Shown here: positions 26,771 to 35,293 of the stretch, piece by piece
Layout: each line of letters opens with the position of its first letter
Position numbering within the stretch: position 1 is the first letter of the stretch
Assembly: GCF_003347205.1 (NCBI RefSeq)
Contig: NZ_QQBJ01000009.1
Coordinates: forward strand, 186,001-250,000
Source of the DNA: Mycolicibacterium moriokaense
GTDB lineage: Bacteria; Actinomycetota; Actinomycetes; Mycobacteriales; Mycobacteriaceae
Reading direction: 5' to 3'
Length of the DNA: 64,000 nucleotides
Notes under the pieces: model-generated
What the model was told of the DNA's origin: nothing
The model's input: only the letters and a program-made list of their open reading frames with translations
Database searches by the model: none
Translations under genes and position numbers: made by a program

Positions 26771-27671
26771 CGGCCTCAGCGCGACGCAATTGCGCGTCGA
26801 TACGTCCGACGAACTCCCACGGTCGATACCGCACGTCCTCGGAGACGATTGCCAAGACATCCCAACCGATGTCGTGCAGCGCGGCCCGACGCCTGCGATC
26901 GCGCTTCATCGCCTCCGGGCCGCTGTGCCAGTCCACACCGTCGTACTCGACGGCGAGCCGCTGCCCCGGCCAGGCGAAGTCCAGCCGCCTGAGCTCACCG
27001 TTTCCGTCGACGAGTTCGTACTGCAGCTGCGGTGTCGGTAGGTTGCCGTCGATCATCGCCAATCGCGCCTCGCTCTCCATGGGCGATTCCGCCCGCGGGT
27101 CAGCCAAAGCGATCAGGTTTCGTACCGCAACGATGCCGCGACGACCCGCCTGCTGGATCGCCGCGCGCCACAGGTCCGGTCTGTTGCATCTGCCACTCCG
27201 CAGGGCCGCATCGAGCGTTGCGAGTGCGCGGGGGCGGCGCAGGTTGCGCGCGACTTCAATGGCGGTCCACGCCGGCGCGGTGGCAAGACGTCCGTCAACC
27301 ATGACGAGTGGTGCACCGTCGCGGCGGTGAACCACCAACTGGCCGGCTGATCGCAACTGCCGACGCGGCGGATTGAGCACATGTAAATCGGTGGGCTCTT
27401 CGGTGTCGAAGCCGTGCAGCGCTGCTGCAGTGCCCAGACAGGCCGCCACCTTGCGGCCGCACGACAGGTCCAAACCGCGGAGGCGGAGGAAGTCATCAGC
27501 TTCGCCACGGCAGTAAATTCCGTACCAAATCTGTTCCAGTACACCTTCTTTCAGCGCACGCTCGAAGCCTCGTCGGGACATCAGCGCGAGAATCTGACCG
27601 CTCGTCGCCACTCCGCCCTGCTCATCGAACAATCGCTCCAGTCCTGCATCCATGCCGATGATCGTGGGCAT
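26766..27671 (-). CDS. AbiEi-type N-terminal domain plus DUF559 (Vsr-like) endonuclease domain protein
   Basis: 301 residues. The N-terminal third (DAGLERLFDEQGGVATSGQI..ALKEGVLEQIWYGIY) resembles the AbiEi antitoxin winged-helix domain. The C-terminal third has PMESEARLAMIDGNLPTPQL, LDFAWPGQRLAVEYDGVDWH and a VLAIVSEDV strand, the DUF559 / very-short-patch-repair-like nuclease core (E ... D ... EYDG). Mycobacteria carry several such solitary genes and their role is unknown. It is absent between Rv3304 and amiA1 in M. tuberculosis as I remember it. Two copies of a palindromic element flank it in opposite orientation. A start at 27653 is an alternative; neither has a clear ribosome site. Confidence 0.8.
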   Translation of the reverse strand: MPTIIGMDAGLERLFDEQGGVATSGQILALMSRRGFERALKEGVLEQIWYGIYCRGEADDFLRLRGLDLSCGRKVAACLGTAAALHGFDTEEPTDLHVLNPPRRQLRSAGQLVVHRRDGAPLVMVDGRLATAPAWTAIEVARNLRRPRALATLDAALRSGRCNRPDLWRAAIQQAGRRGIVAVRNLIALADPRAESPMESEARLAMIDGNLPTPQLQYELVDGNGELRRLDFAWPGQRLAVEYDGVDWHSGPEAMKRDRRRRAALHDIGWDVLAIVSEDVRYRPWEFVGRIDAQLRRAEAA

Positions 27672-27743
27672 ACGCGATAGCGGCACGGTGGACGCAGCGC
27701 GCCCGCTGTGGATTAACGGCGAACTGTGCACGGCGCCTGGACC

Positions 27744-27880
27744 CGCGAGCGTGCACAGTTGCACACCGCACCGCGGCGTGTCGTGTGCAAACACGCACGC
27801 TCGCGGTGCAAGGTGAGCTCGCGGTGCAAGGTGAGCGCGCAAGGCGCACGGTGAGCGCGCAAGGCGCACGGTGCCGAAGG
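27744..27880 (-). repeat. Dispersed palindromic element, copy 2 (inverted relative to copy 1)
   Basis: A 62-bp palindrome (27744-27805) has perfect 11-bp outer arms CGCGAGCGTGC/GCACGCTCGCG and inner arms TTGCACAC/GTGTGCAA. It is followed by two direct copies of an 18-bp unit (27801-27836, the first overlapping the palindrome end), two units of period 20 (27837-27876), and the head, which reads CCTTCGGCACC on the minus strand (27870-27880). It ends 6 bp before the amiA1 stop codon. The rest of the gap (27672-27743) shows nothing further. Confidence 0.8.
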
Positions 27881-27886
27881 GAGCCC

Positions 27887-29056
27887 CTAGAAGGCTGCGG
27901 CCTGTTCGACGATGTTCACCAGCGTGCGCACGCCCACCGCCAATGCTCGTTCGTCGATGTCGAACGTCGGCTGGTGCAGATCGAGTTGCGGGCCGTGCCC
28001 GGACCACACGCCCAGCCGCGCCATCGCCCCCGGCACCTCCTCCAGATACCAGGAGAAGTCCTCGCCGCCGCCGGACTGACGGGTGTCGGCCAGCACGTCG
28101 GGCCCGATCCCCTCGATCGCGTGAGTGAGGATCCGCGTCGAGATCTCCTCGTTGACCACCGGTGGCACCCCACGCTTGTAGTTCAGCGTGTGCTCGATGC
28201 CCAGCGGCGCCAGCAGCGAGTTGATGGCCTCGCCGACGATCGACTCCAGCGTCAGCCAGGTGTCGCGGTTGGCGGTGCGCACCGTGCCCGCCAGCATGCC
28301 GGTCTGCGGAATCGCGTTGGCCGCGACTCCGGCGTTGACCGCGCCCCACACCATCACCGTGCTGGTGCGCGGGTCGATGCGGCGCGACAGCACCCCGGGC
28401 AACCCGGTGATCAGCGTGCCGAGCCCATAGACCAGATCGCCGGTCAGATGCGGACGCGAGGTGTGTCCGCCCTGGCTGTGCAGCGTCACCTCGATGTGGT
28501 CGGCGGCCGAGGTGATCGGCCCCTGCCGCACCGCGACCCTGCCCACGGCCAGGCGCGGGTCGCAGTGCAGTGCGAAGATGCGGGAGACCCCGTTGATCGC
28601 GCCCGCCGAGATCGCGTCGATCGCGCCTCCGGGCATCAGTTCCTCGGCGGCCTGGAAGATCAGCCGAACGCCGACCGGCAGTTCGGGCACCGAGTTCAGC
28701 GCCAGCGCCGCGCCGAGCAGCACCGCGGTGTGCGCGTCGTGGCCGCAGGCGTGCGCGACGTTGGGCACCACCGACGCGTACGGCATCCCGGTCCGGTCGG
28801 CCATCGGCAGGGCATCCATGTCGGCGCGCAGCGCGATGCGCGGGCCGTGTTCGGGGCCGAAGTCGCAGATCAACCCGGTGCCGCCGGGCAGCACCTTCGG
28901 GTTCAGCCCCGCATCGGCCAGGTGCGACGCGACGAACTGGGTGGTGGCGAACTCCTGACGGCCCAGTTCGGGGTGGACGTGGATGTGCCTGCGCCAGTCG
29001 ACGACGTCGTCGAAGTGGGCGCCCAGCCAGCTGTCGGCAGCCGTTGCGAGGCTCAT
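27887..29056 (-). CDS. amiA1: M20-family amidohydrolase/peptidase AmiA1
   Basis: 389 residues of the M20D (hippurate hydrolase/IAA-amino-acid hydrolase) family. Metal-site motifs: LRADMDALP, HACGHDAHTA, AAEELMPGGA, GGHTSRPH and SGGGEDFSWYLE. It hydrolyses an N-acyl amino acid or peptide; the substrate is unknown. It overlaps amiB1 by an ATGA and follows it in the operon, as in Rv3305c/Rv3306c. Confidence 0.88.
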   Translation of the reverse strand: MSLATAADSWLGAHFDDVVDWRRHIHVHPELGRQEFATTQFVASHLADAGLNPKVLPGGTGLICDFGPEHGPRIALRADMDALPMADRTGMPYASVVPNVAHACGHDAHTAVLLGAALALNSVPELPVGVRLIFQAAEELMPGGAIDAISAGAINGVSRIFALHCDPRLAVGRVAVRQGPITSAADHIEVTLHSQGGHTSRPHLTGDLVYGLGTLITGLPGVLSRRIDPRTSTVMVWGAVNAGVAANAIPQTGMLAGTVRTANRDTWLTLESIVGEAINSLLAPLGIEHTLNYKRGVPPVVNEEISTRILTHAIEGIGPDVLADTRQSGGGEDFSWYLEEVPGAMARLGVWSGHGPQLDLHQPTFDIDERALAVGVRTLVNIVEQAAAF

Positions 29057-30237
29057 GAGGCCGCCCGCTTCGCCGCGAGCTCGAGGACCCGGTCGCGCTC
29101 GGCCGTCGTTTCGGCAAGCGCGACGACCGTGCGCGCCAACATGATCGCGCCTTCGACGACGGCCTTGTCGCCGCTCGGGCTGGCCGCCGCCGCCGCGAAG
29201 CCGGGCTGGTGCACCGACGCCCCGCCGGCGTCGACCCCGACGACGGGATGGATTCCCGGCATCACCTGTGTCACGTTGCCCATATCGGTGCTGCCCAACG
29301 GCACGGCGGCCTCGACCTCCTCAGGTAGCGGTTGTCTGCCGAGGCGAACCATCTCGCCGCGGAACACCTCGGCCAGCCAGGTGTCCGGCGTCAGTTCGTC
29401 GTACGGCGGTTCGGTCTGCTCGACCTCGTAATCGCAGCCCGTTGCGACCGCGCCGGCGAGGAAGCAGTCGTTCATCCTGCCCTCGAGGTGCCGCAACGAC
29501 GCCGCTTCGGTGGCGCGCATGGTGTACAGCAAGGCGGTGCGGGCCGGAATGACGTTGGGCGCCTGGCCGCCGTCGGTGACGATGCCGTGCGCCATCTGGC
29601 CCGGCGCGAAATGCTGGCGCAGCAACCCGATCGCGGTCTGCGCCACCGTGATCGCGTCGACCGCGTTCAGCCCGAGGTACGGCGCGACGGCGGCGTGCGC
29701 CTCGCGGCCCAGGTAGGTGATCTCGACCTGAGACGCCGCCAACGATCGCGCCCGCGCTATGTCGATCGGGCCGGGATGCAACATCACCGTCGCCGCGATG
29801 TCGTCGAACACTCCCGCGTTGAGCAGCAACACTTTTCCGCCGCCCGCCTCCTCGGCGGGGGTGCCGAGCAGCACGACCGTCAGACCCAGGTCGTCGGCCA
29901 CGTCGGCGAGCGCGAGCGCGGTGCCCACAGCCGAGGCCGCGATGATGTTGTGCCCGCATGCATGTCCGAGCCCGGGCAGTGCGTCGTACTCGGCGCAGAT
30001 GCCGACCGTCAGCGGGCCGCTGCCGAACTCGGCGCGAAACGCGGTGCCCAGCCCGCCCGGTGCGGCGACGATCTCGAAGCCGCGTTCGGCCACCAGCGCC
30101 TGCGTCTTGGCGCAGGACTTGTGCTCGGTGAACGCCAACTCCGGTTCGGCGTGGATCGAGTGCGACAGCTCGATCAGGTCGCCACCGCGGCGCCTGACGG
30201 CGTCTTCGACGCTGGCGGCGGTGGTGGCGGTGGGCAT
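29053..30237 (-). CDS. amiB1: M20-family amidohydrolase/peptidase AmiB1
   Basis: 394 residues, paralogous to the downstream gene. Motifs: EYDALPGLGHACGHNI, TPAEEAGGGK, GREAHAAVAPYLG and a C-terminal GSTDMGNVTQVMPGIHP typical of the aminobenzoyl-glutamate-utilisation branch of M20. A p-aminobenzoyl-glutamate-like or other amidated substrate is plausible but unproven. First gene of the amiB1-amiA1 pair, divergent from deoD with 38 bp between. Confidence 0.86.
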   Translation of the reverse strand: MPTATTAASVEDAVRRRGGDLIELSHSIHAEPELAFTEHKSCAKTQALVAERGFEIVAAPGGLGTAFRAEFGSGPLTVGICAEYDALPGLGHACGHNIIAASAVGTALALADVADDLGLTVVLLGTPAEEAGGGKVLLLNAGVFDDIAATVMLHPGPIDIARARSLAASQVEITYLGREAHAAVAPYLGLNAVDAITVAQTAIGLLRQHFAPGQMAHGIVTDGGQAPNVIPARTALLYTMRATEAASLRHLEGRMNDCFLAGAVATGCDYEVEQTEPPYDELTPDTWLAEVFRGEMVRLGRQPLPEEVEAAVPLGSTDMGNVTQVMPGIHPVVGVDAGGASVHQPGFAAAAASPSGDKAVVEGAIMLARTVVALAETTAERDRVLELAAKRAAS

Positions 30238-30275
30238 CCTCGCAGTATCTCACTGCCAGCTAAGCTGCTTTAACT

Positions 30276-31070
30276 GTGACCGATCCGGCGGCGGCGGCAG
30301 CGCAGGCCGCAGCCGCAATCCGAGAACGCACCGGCGTCGACGAGCACGACGTCGCGGTGATTCTGGGCTCCGGCTGGGCGCCTGCGGCCGCTCAGTTGGG
30401 GGCGGCGACGGCGGTGGTCCCGATGCGCGAACTGCCCGGCTTCACGCCACCGACCGCCGAGGGCCACGGCGGCGACGTCATCTCCATCCATGCCGGTGCT
30501 CATCGCGTGCTGGTGTTCGTCGGCAGGATCCATGCCTATGAGGGCCACGACCTGCGCCATGTCGTGCACCCGGTGCGCGCGGCCTGCGCCGCCGGCGTGC
30601 GAACGCTGATCATGACCAACGCCGCGGGCGGCCTCCGCGAGGACTTCGCCGTCGGGCAACCGGTGCTGATCAGCGACCACCTGAACCTGACCGCGCGCTC
30701 GCCGCTGGTCGGAGCGCAGTTCGTGGACCTGGTCGACGCGTATTCGCCTCGGCTGCGGGCATTGGCGCGCGAGGTGGATCCCGACCTCGCCGAGGGTGTC
30801 TACGCCGCGCTGCCGGGCCCGCACTACGAGACGCCGGCCGAGATCAGGATGCTGCGCACATTGGGAGCCGACCTGGTCGGCATGTCCACGGTGCACGAGA
30901 CGATCGCCGCGCGGGCCGAAGGTGCCTCGGTGCTGGCGGTGTCGCTGGTGACCAACGCCGCCGCGGGGATGACGGGTGAGCCGCTCAGCCACGACGAGGT
31001 GCTGGCGGCGGGACGTCAGTCGGCGACTCGGACGGGCGCGCTGCTGGCCTCGGTCATTTCGCGGCTCTGA
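30276..31070 (+). CDS. deoD: Purine nucleoside phosphorylase
   Basis: 264 residues from a GTG start. Trimeric-PNP family features: [11 protein letters not shown] (phosphate-binding), [37 protein letters not shown] and VTNAAAGM with the catalytic Asn. It splits inosine and guanosine with phosphate for salvage. Corresponds to Rv3307. Its last 55 bases overlap the convergent AbrB-type gene, an unusually long coding overlap. Confidence 0.92.
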   Translation: MTDPAAAAAQAAAAIRERTGVDEHDVAVILGSGWAPAAAQLGAATAVVPMRELPGFTPPTAEGHGGDVISIHAGAHRVLVFVGRIHAYEGHDLRHVVHPVRAACAAGVRTLIMTNAAGGLREDFAVGQPVLISDHLNLTARSPLVGAQFVDLVDAYSPRLRALAREVDPDLAEGVYAALPGPHYETPAEIRMLRTLGADLVGMSTVHETIAARAEGASVLAVSLVTNAAAGMTGEPLSHDEVLAAGRQSATRTGALLASVISRL

Positions 31071-32143
31071 GCGCCGAACCGGTTGGTCAGCCACATCACG
31101 GCGCGGCCCAGGAAGGGCGCCATGAACAGCATCAGCAGGATCCGCACCACCTGCGCCGCGATGACGAACGTGACGTTGGAACCGGTCTCCACCGCGGTGG
31201 CCAGCACGGCATACACGCCGCCCGGGCTGGTGGCCAGGTATCCCTCCAGCGGGGTCAGGCCTGCGATGTCGGCGAGCACCACGCCCAGGCCCGCCGTCCC
31301 AACACCTAGCACGACGATCAGCCCGATCGCCGCGGGCAGCAACCGGCCGACCGCGCGAAGCGAGTCGCGGGTGAACGCGACACCCGCCTGCCAGCCGATC
31401 AGCATGTAGCCCACCTGCACCAGCACGTCGGGCACCGACAGCCCGAGAGGCAGCCCGCTGAGCTGAAGCGCGACGGTCAGGGCCATCGGCCCGAGCAGCC
31501 CCGAGCCGGGCAGCCGGATGAGCCGCCCGCCCGCGACACCGGCGACAATCAGCACGGCCATCACCGCGATGCTGACAAGCCAAGGCGCCGAATCGGTTTG
31601 AGTGCCCATCGCGCCGTGATGGGACTTGTCGGCGTGGTAGATCAACGTCACGACCACCGGCATCGACGCGGTGACCAGCGCCACTCGCAGGTATTGCACC
31701 ACCGCGACCACACGATCGTCGCCGCCCAACTCGCGGGCGATGGCGACCAACCCGGAGGCCCCGCCCGCCACCAGGGCCAGCGACCCGGTGAGCGGGGTGA
31801 CCGTCCGGTGCATGCCAAGCAGCGCGCCGGCAACGATGCTCAACACCAGCGTGGCGACGGCGACGCCGAGCACCACCGGCCAGTCCGGGCCGAGGGCGCT
31901 CACCGCGTCGCGGTGCACCATCGTGCCGATGTAGACGCCGAGCACGCCCTGCGCCGCGACGCCCAGCGGGCGCGGTACACGCGCGGGGGCGAGGCCGGGC
32001 AACGCCAGCGCGATCCCGACGACCAGGGCCGCGAATAGCGCCGCGGAGGGAACTCCGATGGCGGTCAGGGGCACGGTGATGACGACGGTGACGGCGATCA
32101 GCAACACCCAGTTCAGAGCTTGCCGCACCCGCCGTCTGGTCAC
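31016..32143 (-). CDS. AbrB-family integral membrane protein (putative transporter/regulator, PF05145 type)
   Basis: About 375 residues, almost wholly hydrophobic, with roughly ten membrane segments in two similar halves. The repeated motif of the family is seen twice ([19 protein letters not shown] and [20 protein letters not shown]). The family was once called ammonia monooxygenase-like; its true role is unknown. I chose the GTG at 32143 ([12 protein letters not shown]); an in-frame GTG at 32182 is less likely. Divergent from a MarR regulator, with an 87-bp intergenic region rich in palindromes. Confidence 0.8.
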   Translation of the reverse strand: MTRRRVRQALNWVLLIAVTVVITVPLTAIGVPSAALFAALVVGIALALPGLAPARVPRPLGVAAQGVLGVYIGTMVHRDAVSALGPDWPVVLGVAVATLVLSIVAGALLGMHRTVTPLTGSLALVAGGASGLVAIARELGGDDRVVAVVQYLRVALVTASMPVVVTLIYHADKSHHGAMGTQTDSAPWLVSIAVMAVLIVAGVAGGRLIRLPGSGLLGPMALTVALQLSGLPLGLSVPDVLVQVGYMLIGWQAGVAFTRDSLRAVGRLLPAAIGLIVVLGVGTAGLGVVLADIAGLTPLEGYLATSPGGVYAVLATAVETGSNVTFVIAAQVVRILLMLFMAPFLGRAVMWLTNRFGAQSREMTEASSAPVRVAD

Positions 32144-32169
32144 TATGACAAGTATGCCCTTGGCAAAAT

Positions 32170-32179
32170 TTGCATGCAA
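32170..32179. promoter_or_regulatory. Palindrome upstream of the AbrB-type gene
   Basis: TTGCATGCAA is a perfect 10-bp palindrome in the AbrB/MarR divergent region, adjoining GCAAA-a-TTTGC. It is placed to regulate the minus-strand membrane-protein gene. Its binding protein is unknown. Confidence 0.35.
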
Positions 32180-32208
32180 CACCGACTCATTAGCAATGAC
32201 AGCGAAGA

Positions 32209-32232
32209 ATTACCAAGGTATAACTTGGTAAT
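32209..32232 (+). promoter_or_regulatory. MarR operator overlapping the -10 box and start codon
   Basis: ATTACCAAG and CTTGGTAAT form a perfect 9-bp inverted repeat with a 6-bp spacer. The spacer plus its edge contains TATAAC (32219-32224), a good -10 hexamer whose last base lies seven positions before the ATG at 32231, so the transcript is predicted to begin at the start codon. The right arm ends in the first two bases of that ATG. Bound repressor would cover the -10 box and the start point. Confidence 0.7.
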
Positions 32233-32689
32233 GACCGACGTACGCGCCGGCTCCCCCGCCACCGAGCTGCGGGAATCGATGATGGCGGTGACCCGGCAGA
32301 TGCGCAGGCACCGGCCGGACCACGGATTGACCCTCAGCCAGATGGAGTTGCTGGGTGAGGTCACCAGAAGCGGGGTGAGCACGCCCGCCGAGCTGGCGGC
32401 GCGGCTGCATGTACGGGTGCAGTCCCTCACCGACAGCATCAACGAGCTGGTGGGCCGGGACCTGATCTCGCGGCGGCCCGACGACGACGACCGGCGCAGG
32501 CAGCTCATCGAGATCACGCCGACGGGCATCGCGCTGCTCGAGGACGACCGCGCCGAACGCGACGCGTGGCTGAACGCCACCATGCGAGACAACCTGTCCG
32601 AGCTCGAATTCAATCTGCTGATTTTGGTCGCACCTGTGCTGCGCAAGCTCGCTTATGCCGAGGGCAATGTGGGCACACTCACGTCATGA
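32231..32689 (+). CDS. MarR-family transcriptional regulator
   Basis: 152 residues with the winged-helix core of the family: LTLSQMELLGEVTRSGVSTPAELAARLHVRVQSLTDSINELVGRDLISR followed by the wing RRPDDDDRRRQLIEITPTG. An inverted repeat covers its own promoter and start codon, indicating autorepression. The divergent AbrB-type membrane protein is the likely second target. The stop overlaps the start of pmmB (ATGA), so pmmB is probably on the same regulated transcript. Confidence 0.88.
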   Translation: MTDVRAGSPATELRESMMAVTRQMRRHRPDHGLTLSQMELLGEVTRSGVSTPAELAARLHVRVQSLTDSINELVGRDLISRRPDDDDRRRQLIEITPTGIALLEDDRAERDAWLNATMRDNLSELEFNLLILVAPVLRKLAYAEGNVGTLTS

Positions 32690-34329
32690 CGCAGCCGTCG
32701 ATCGCATCGGCCGCACGTGAGTGGATCGCGCACGACCCCGATCCGAGGACCGCCGCCGAACTCGAGGCCTGCAGTGACGACGAACTCGCCGAACGCTTCA
32801 ACCACCCGCTGACATTCGGGACCGCCGGGCTGCGCGGTCCGTTGCACGGCGGACCGAGCGGAATGAACTTGGCCGTCGTCATACGGACCACATGGGCCGT
32901 GGCTCAGGTGATCAAGGAGCGTAACTCCGGCGAATCGTGGGTCGTCGTCGGCGGCGACGCCAGGCACGGTTCGGAGGAATTCGCACTGGCGACCGCCGAA
33001 GTTCTGGTGGCGCAGGGCTTCATGGTGACCTTGATGTTCGCCGCTGTACCCACGCCCGTGGTGGCGTTCGGCGCCCGACATCTGGGCGCCAGCGCGGGAA
33101 TACAGATCACCGCATCGCACAACCCACCGTCGGATAACGGCTACAAGGTGTACATGGATTCCGGAATGCAAATCATCCCGCCGACCGATCGCGAGATCGA
33201 GACGATGATCGGCCGGGCTCCGCACGCCGATGAGATCCCGCGGGCGAGGGTCGGGCCAAACGGCGCGGACCTGATCAAGCACTACGTGGCGCGAGCAGCG
33301 ATCATCCGGCACACCCACGGCTCGGCGCGGCTGGCGTTCACCCCCATGCACGGTGTCGGCGGCGAGTACGCGCTCGACGTGTTCGCGAAAGCAGGGTTGT
33401 CGGACGTCCACGTGGTCGAGAGCCAGTTCGCCCCTGACCCGGACTTCCCCACCGTTCCCTTCCCCAACCCGGAGGAGCCGGGCGCCACCGACGAACTGCT
33501 GAAACTGGCCGCTGACAACGACGCCGAGGTCGCCGTCGCCTTGGACCCCGACGCCGACCGGTGCGCGGTCGGGGTGCCGACCCCGGAGGGTTGGCGAATG
33601 CTCACGGGGGACGAAACAGGCTGGCTGCTGGGCGATTACATCCTGTCCCAGCTCGACCCCGGCGAGGTGACGGAGCACACCGTCGTCGCGAGTTCGGTGG
33701 TGTCATCGCGGATGCTATCGCGTATCGCCGCGGCGCACGGGGCTCGCCATGTCGAGACGCTGACCGGCTTCAAGTGGTTGTCACGCGCAGATGCGGAGTT
33801 GCCGGGTTGCACGCTGGTCTACGCGTACGAGGAGGCGATCGGCCATTGCGTCGACCCGTCCGCGGTGCGGGACAAGGACGGCATCAGCACCGCGGTGTTG
33901 TTCTGCGACCTGGTCGTCGCGTTGCGCCGGCAGGGCCGTACGGTGCTCGACGCGTTGGATGACCTCGCCCGCCTGCACGGGGTGCATGTCACGGCCGCGG
34001 TGGCGCGCCGGCTGGCCAGCGCCGACGACGCCGCCGAGGTGATGACCCGGCTGCGGTCCAAGGCGCCGACCACACTGTGCGGGTTCGACGTCACGGCTAC
34101 GGATCTGGCTGCGGCGCAGCCGTATCTGCGGCGAACCGATGCGGTGATACTCGAGGGTGCGGATGGCGACACCGCGGTGCGGGTGGCGGTGCGTCCATCG
34201 GGCACCGAGCCGAAGATCAAGTGCTACATCGAAGTTCGGCGTGATTGCGCCGACGGAGACGTGGCGACCGCCCGGGCCGCCGCACGTCAGATCGCCGACA
34301 AACTGGCAGACCTCGCGGCGAAGTTCTAG
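32686..34329 (+). CDS. pmmB: Phosphomannomutase/phosphoglucomutase family enzyme
   Basis: 547 residues of the alpha-D-phosphohexomutase superfamily. The phosphoserine loop is [15 protein letters not shown], the metal loop DPDADRCAV, the sugar loop AYEEAIGH, and the C-terminal phosphate-binding [14 protein letters not shown]. Long forms like this often act on glucose- or pentose-phosphates (PgcA/PGM2-like), which would suit its place beside nucleoside salvage genes. Orthologue by position of Rv3308. Substrate preference is not determined. Confidence 0.88.
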   Translation: MTQPSIASAAREWIAHDPDPRTAAELEACSDDELAERFNHPLTFGTAGLRGPLHGGPSGMNLAVVIRTTWAVAQVIKERNSGESWVVVGGDARHGSEEFALATAEVLVAQGFMVTLMFAAVPTPVVAFGARHLGASAGIQITASHNPPSDNGYKVYMDSGMQIIPPTDREIETMIGRAPHADEIPRARVGPNGADLIKHYVARAAIIRHTHGSARLAFTPMHGVGGEYALDVFAKAGLSDVHVVESQFAPDPDFPTVPFPNPEEPGATDELLKLAADNDAEVAVALDPDADRCAVGVPTPEGWRMLTGDETGWLLGDYILSQLDPGEVTEHTVVASSVVSSRMLSRIAAAHGARHVETLTGFKWLSRADAELPGCTLVYAYEEAIGHCVDPSAVRDKDGISTAVLFCDLVVALRRQGRTVLDALDDLARLHGVHVTAAVARRLASADDAAEVMTRLRSKAPTTLCGFDVTATDLAAAQPYLRRTDAVILEGADGDTAVRVAVRPSGTEPKIKCYIEVRRDCADGDVATARAAARQIADKLADLAAKF

Positions 34330-34949
34330 CGCGGCCCGAACTGCCTGTCGCCCGCGTCGCCGAGACCCGGCACGATGTAGGCGATGTCGTTCAGCCCGTC
34401 GTCGACGGTCGCAGTGAACAGTTTGAGATCCGGCGCCACCTTCTCGATCGCCGCGATGCCCTCGGGGGCGACGACGACGCATATCGCGGTGATGTCAGAA
34501 GCGTTGCGGGCCTGCAGGAGTCGGATGGTGTGAGCCATCGAGCCGCCGGTGGCGAGCATCGGGTCGAGGACGAACACGGGTTGAGTGCTCAGGTCGTCGG
34601 GCAGCGACTCCAGGTACGGGGTGGGCTGGTGGGTCTGCTCGTCCCGCGCGACGCCGACGAACCCGACCCGCGCCTCCGGGATCAATGCGTGCGCCTGGTC
34701 GACCATGCCCAGACCGGCGCGCAGCACCGGCACCAGTAGCGGGGGGTTGGCCAGTCGCGACCCGGTGGTGTCGGTCAGCGGCGTGCGCACCGGCACGCTC
34801 TCGGTGGCGGCGTCGCGGGTGGCCTCGTACACCAGCATCAGGGTCAGGTCGCGAAGCGCGTCCCGGAAACCGGAGTTCGTCGTGCGCTCGTCGCGCAATG
34901 TGGTCAGCCGCGTTGCGGCCAGTGGATGGTCGACGACGCGCACGTCCAT
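34326..34949 (-). CDS. upp: Uracil phosphoribosyltransferase
   Basis: 207 residues, the normal length for Upp. PRPP-binding loop [14 protein letters not shown] and uracil-binding C-terminus [15 protein letters not shown] are intact. It converts uracil and PRPP to UMP in pyrimidine salvage, complementing deoA, cdd and add further along. Overlaps the end of the convergent pmmB gene by 4 bp. Matches Rv3309c. Confidence 0.95.
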   Translation of the reverse strand: MDVRVVDHPLAATRLTTLRDERTTNSGFRDALRDLTLMLVYEATRDAATESVPVRTPLTDTTGSRLANPPLLVPVLRAGLGMVDQAHALIPEARVGFVGVARDEQTHQPTPYLESLPDDLSTQPVFVLDPMLATGGSMAHTIRLLQARNASDITAICVVVAPEGIAAIEKVAPDLKLFTATVDDGLNDIAYIVPGLGDAGDRQFGPR

Positions 34950-35003
34950 GGCCCGACCTTAACGTCAGTGGAACCAACCGGCGCGCGCGATCGTCGTATC
35001 GCC

Positions 35004-35291
35004 ATGCTTGTCGACACAGATGCAGTTCGTACTCTCGGCTCAAACTGTCGCGCCCAAGCCGATGACCTGTCCACGGCTGCCGCCGCCCTGACGTCGCTTC
35101 CGGGCCCGGCCGCCGCGGCCGCCTTCGGGCCCGTCGGCGCCGGCTTTCTCGCGGCGCTCAGCGACACCGTGCTCGCCCAGGCACGGGCGATCGCCGCGCT
35201 GAGCGACGACCTCGCGTCGGCGCACTCGGTCTCGGCGACGGTCGCCGACGCCTACGCCGACGCGGACCGCCGCGGCAGTCGCGCGCTCTAG
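35004..35291 (+). CDS. EspC-like small helical protein, predicted type VII secretion substrate
   Basis: 95 residues, Ala-rich and all-helical, without a signal peptide. Two long helices are separated by a Gly/Pro turn (LPGPAAAAAFGPVGAG), and the C-terminal end carries Y84ADAD88, matching the YxxxD/E export motif of ESX substrates. This is the architecture of EspC/WXG100-like proteins. It lies 2 bp upstream of a NlpC/P60 gene, suggesting the two are co-secreted as partners. The neighbouring upp gene is divergent (54-bp gap). Confidence 0.65.
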   Translation: MLVDTDAVRTLGSNCRAQADDLSTAAAALTSLPGPAAAAAFGPVGAGFLAALSDTVLAQARAIAALSDDLASAHSVSATVADAYADADRRGSRAL

Positions 35292-35293
35292 CG

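Noticed and set aside
27801-27876. 18-bp and 20-bp tandem repeats considered as regulator iterons
   Set aside because: They sit at a 3' end between same-strand genes and belong to the dispersed element; no replication or partition gene is near.
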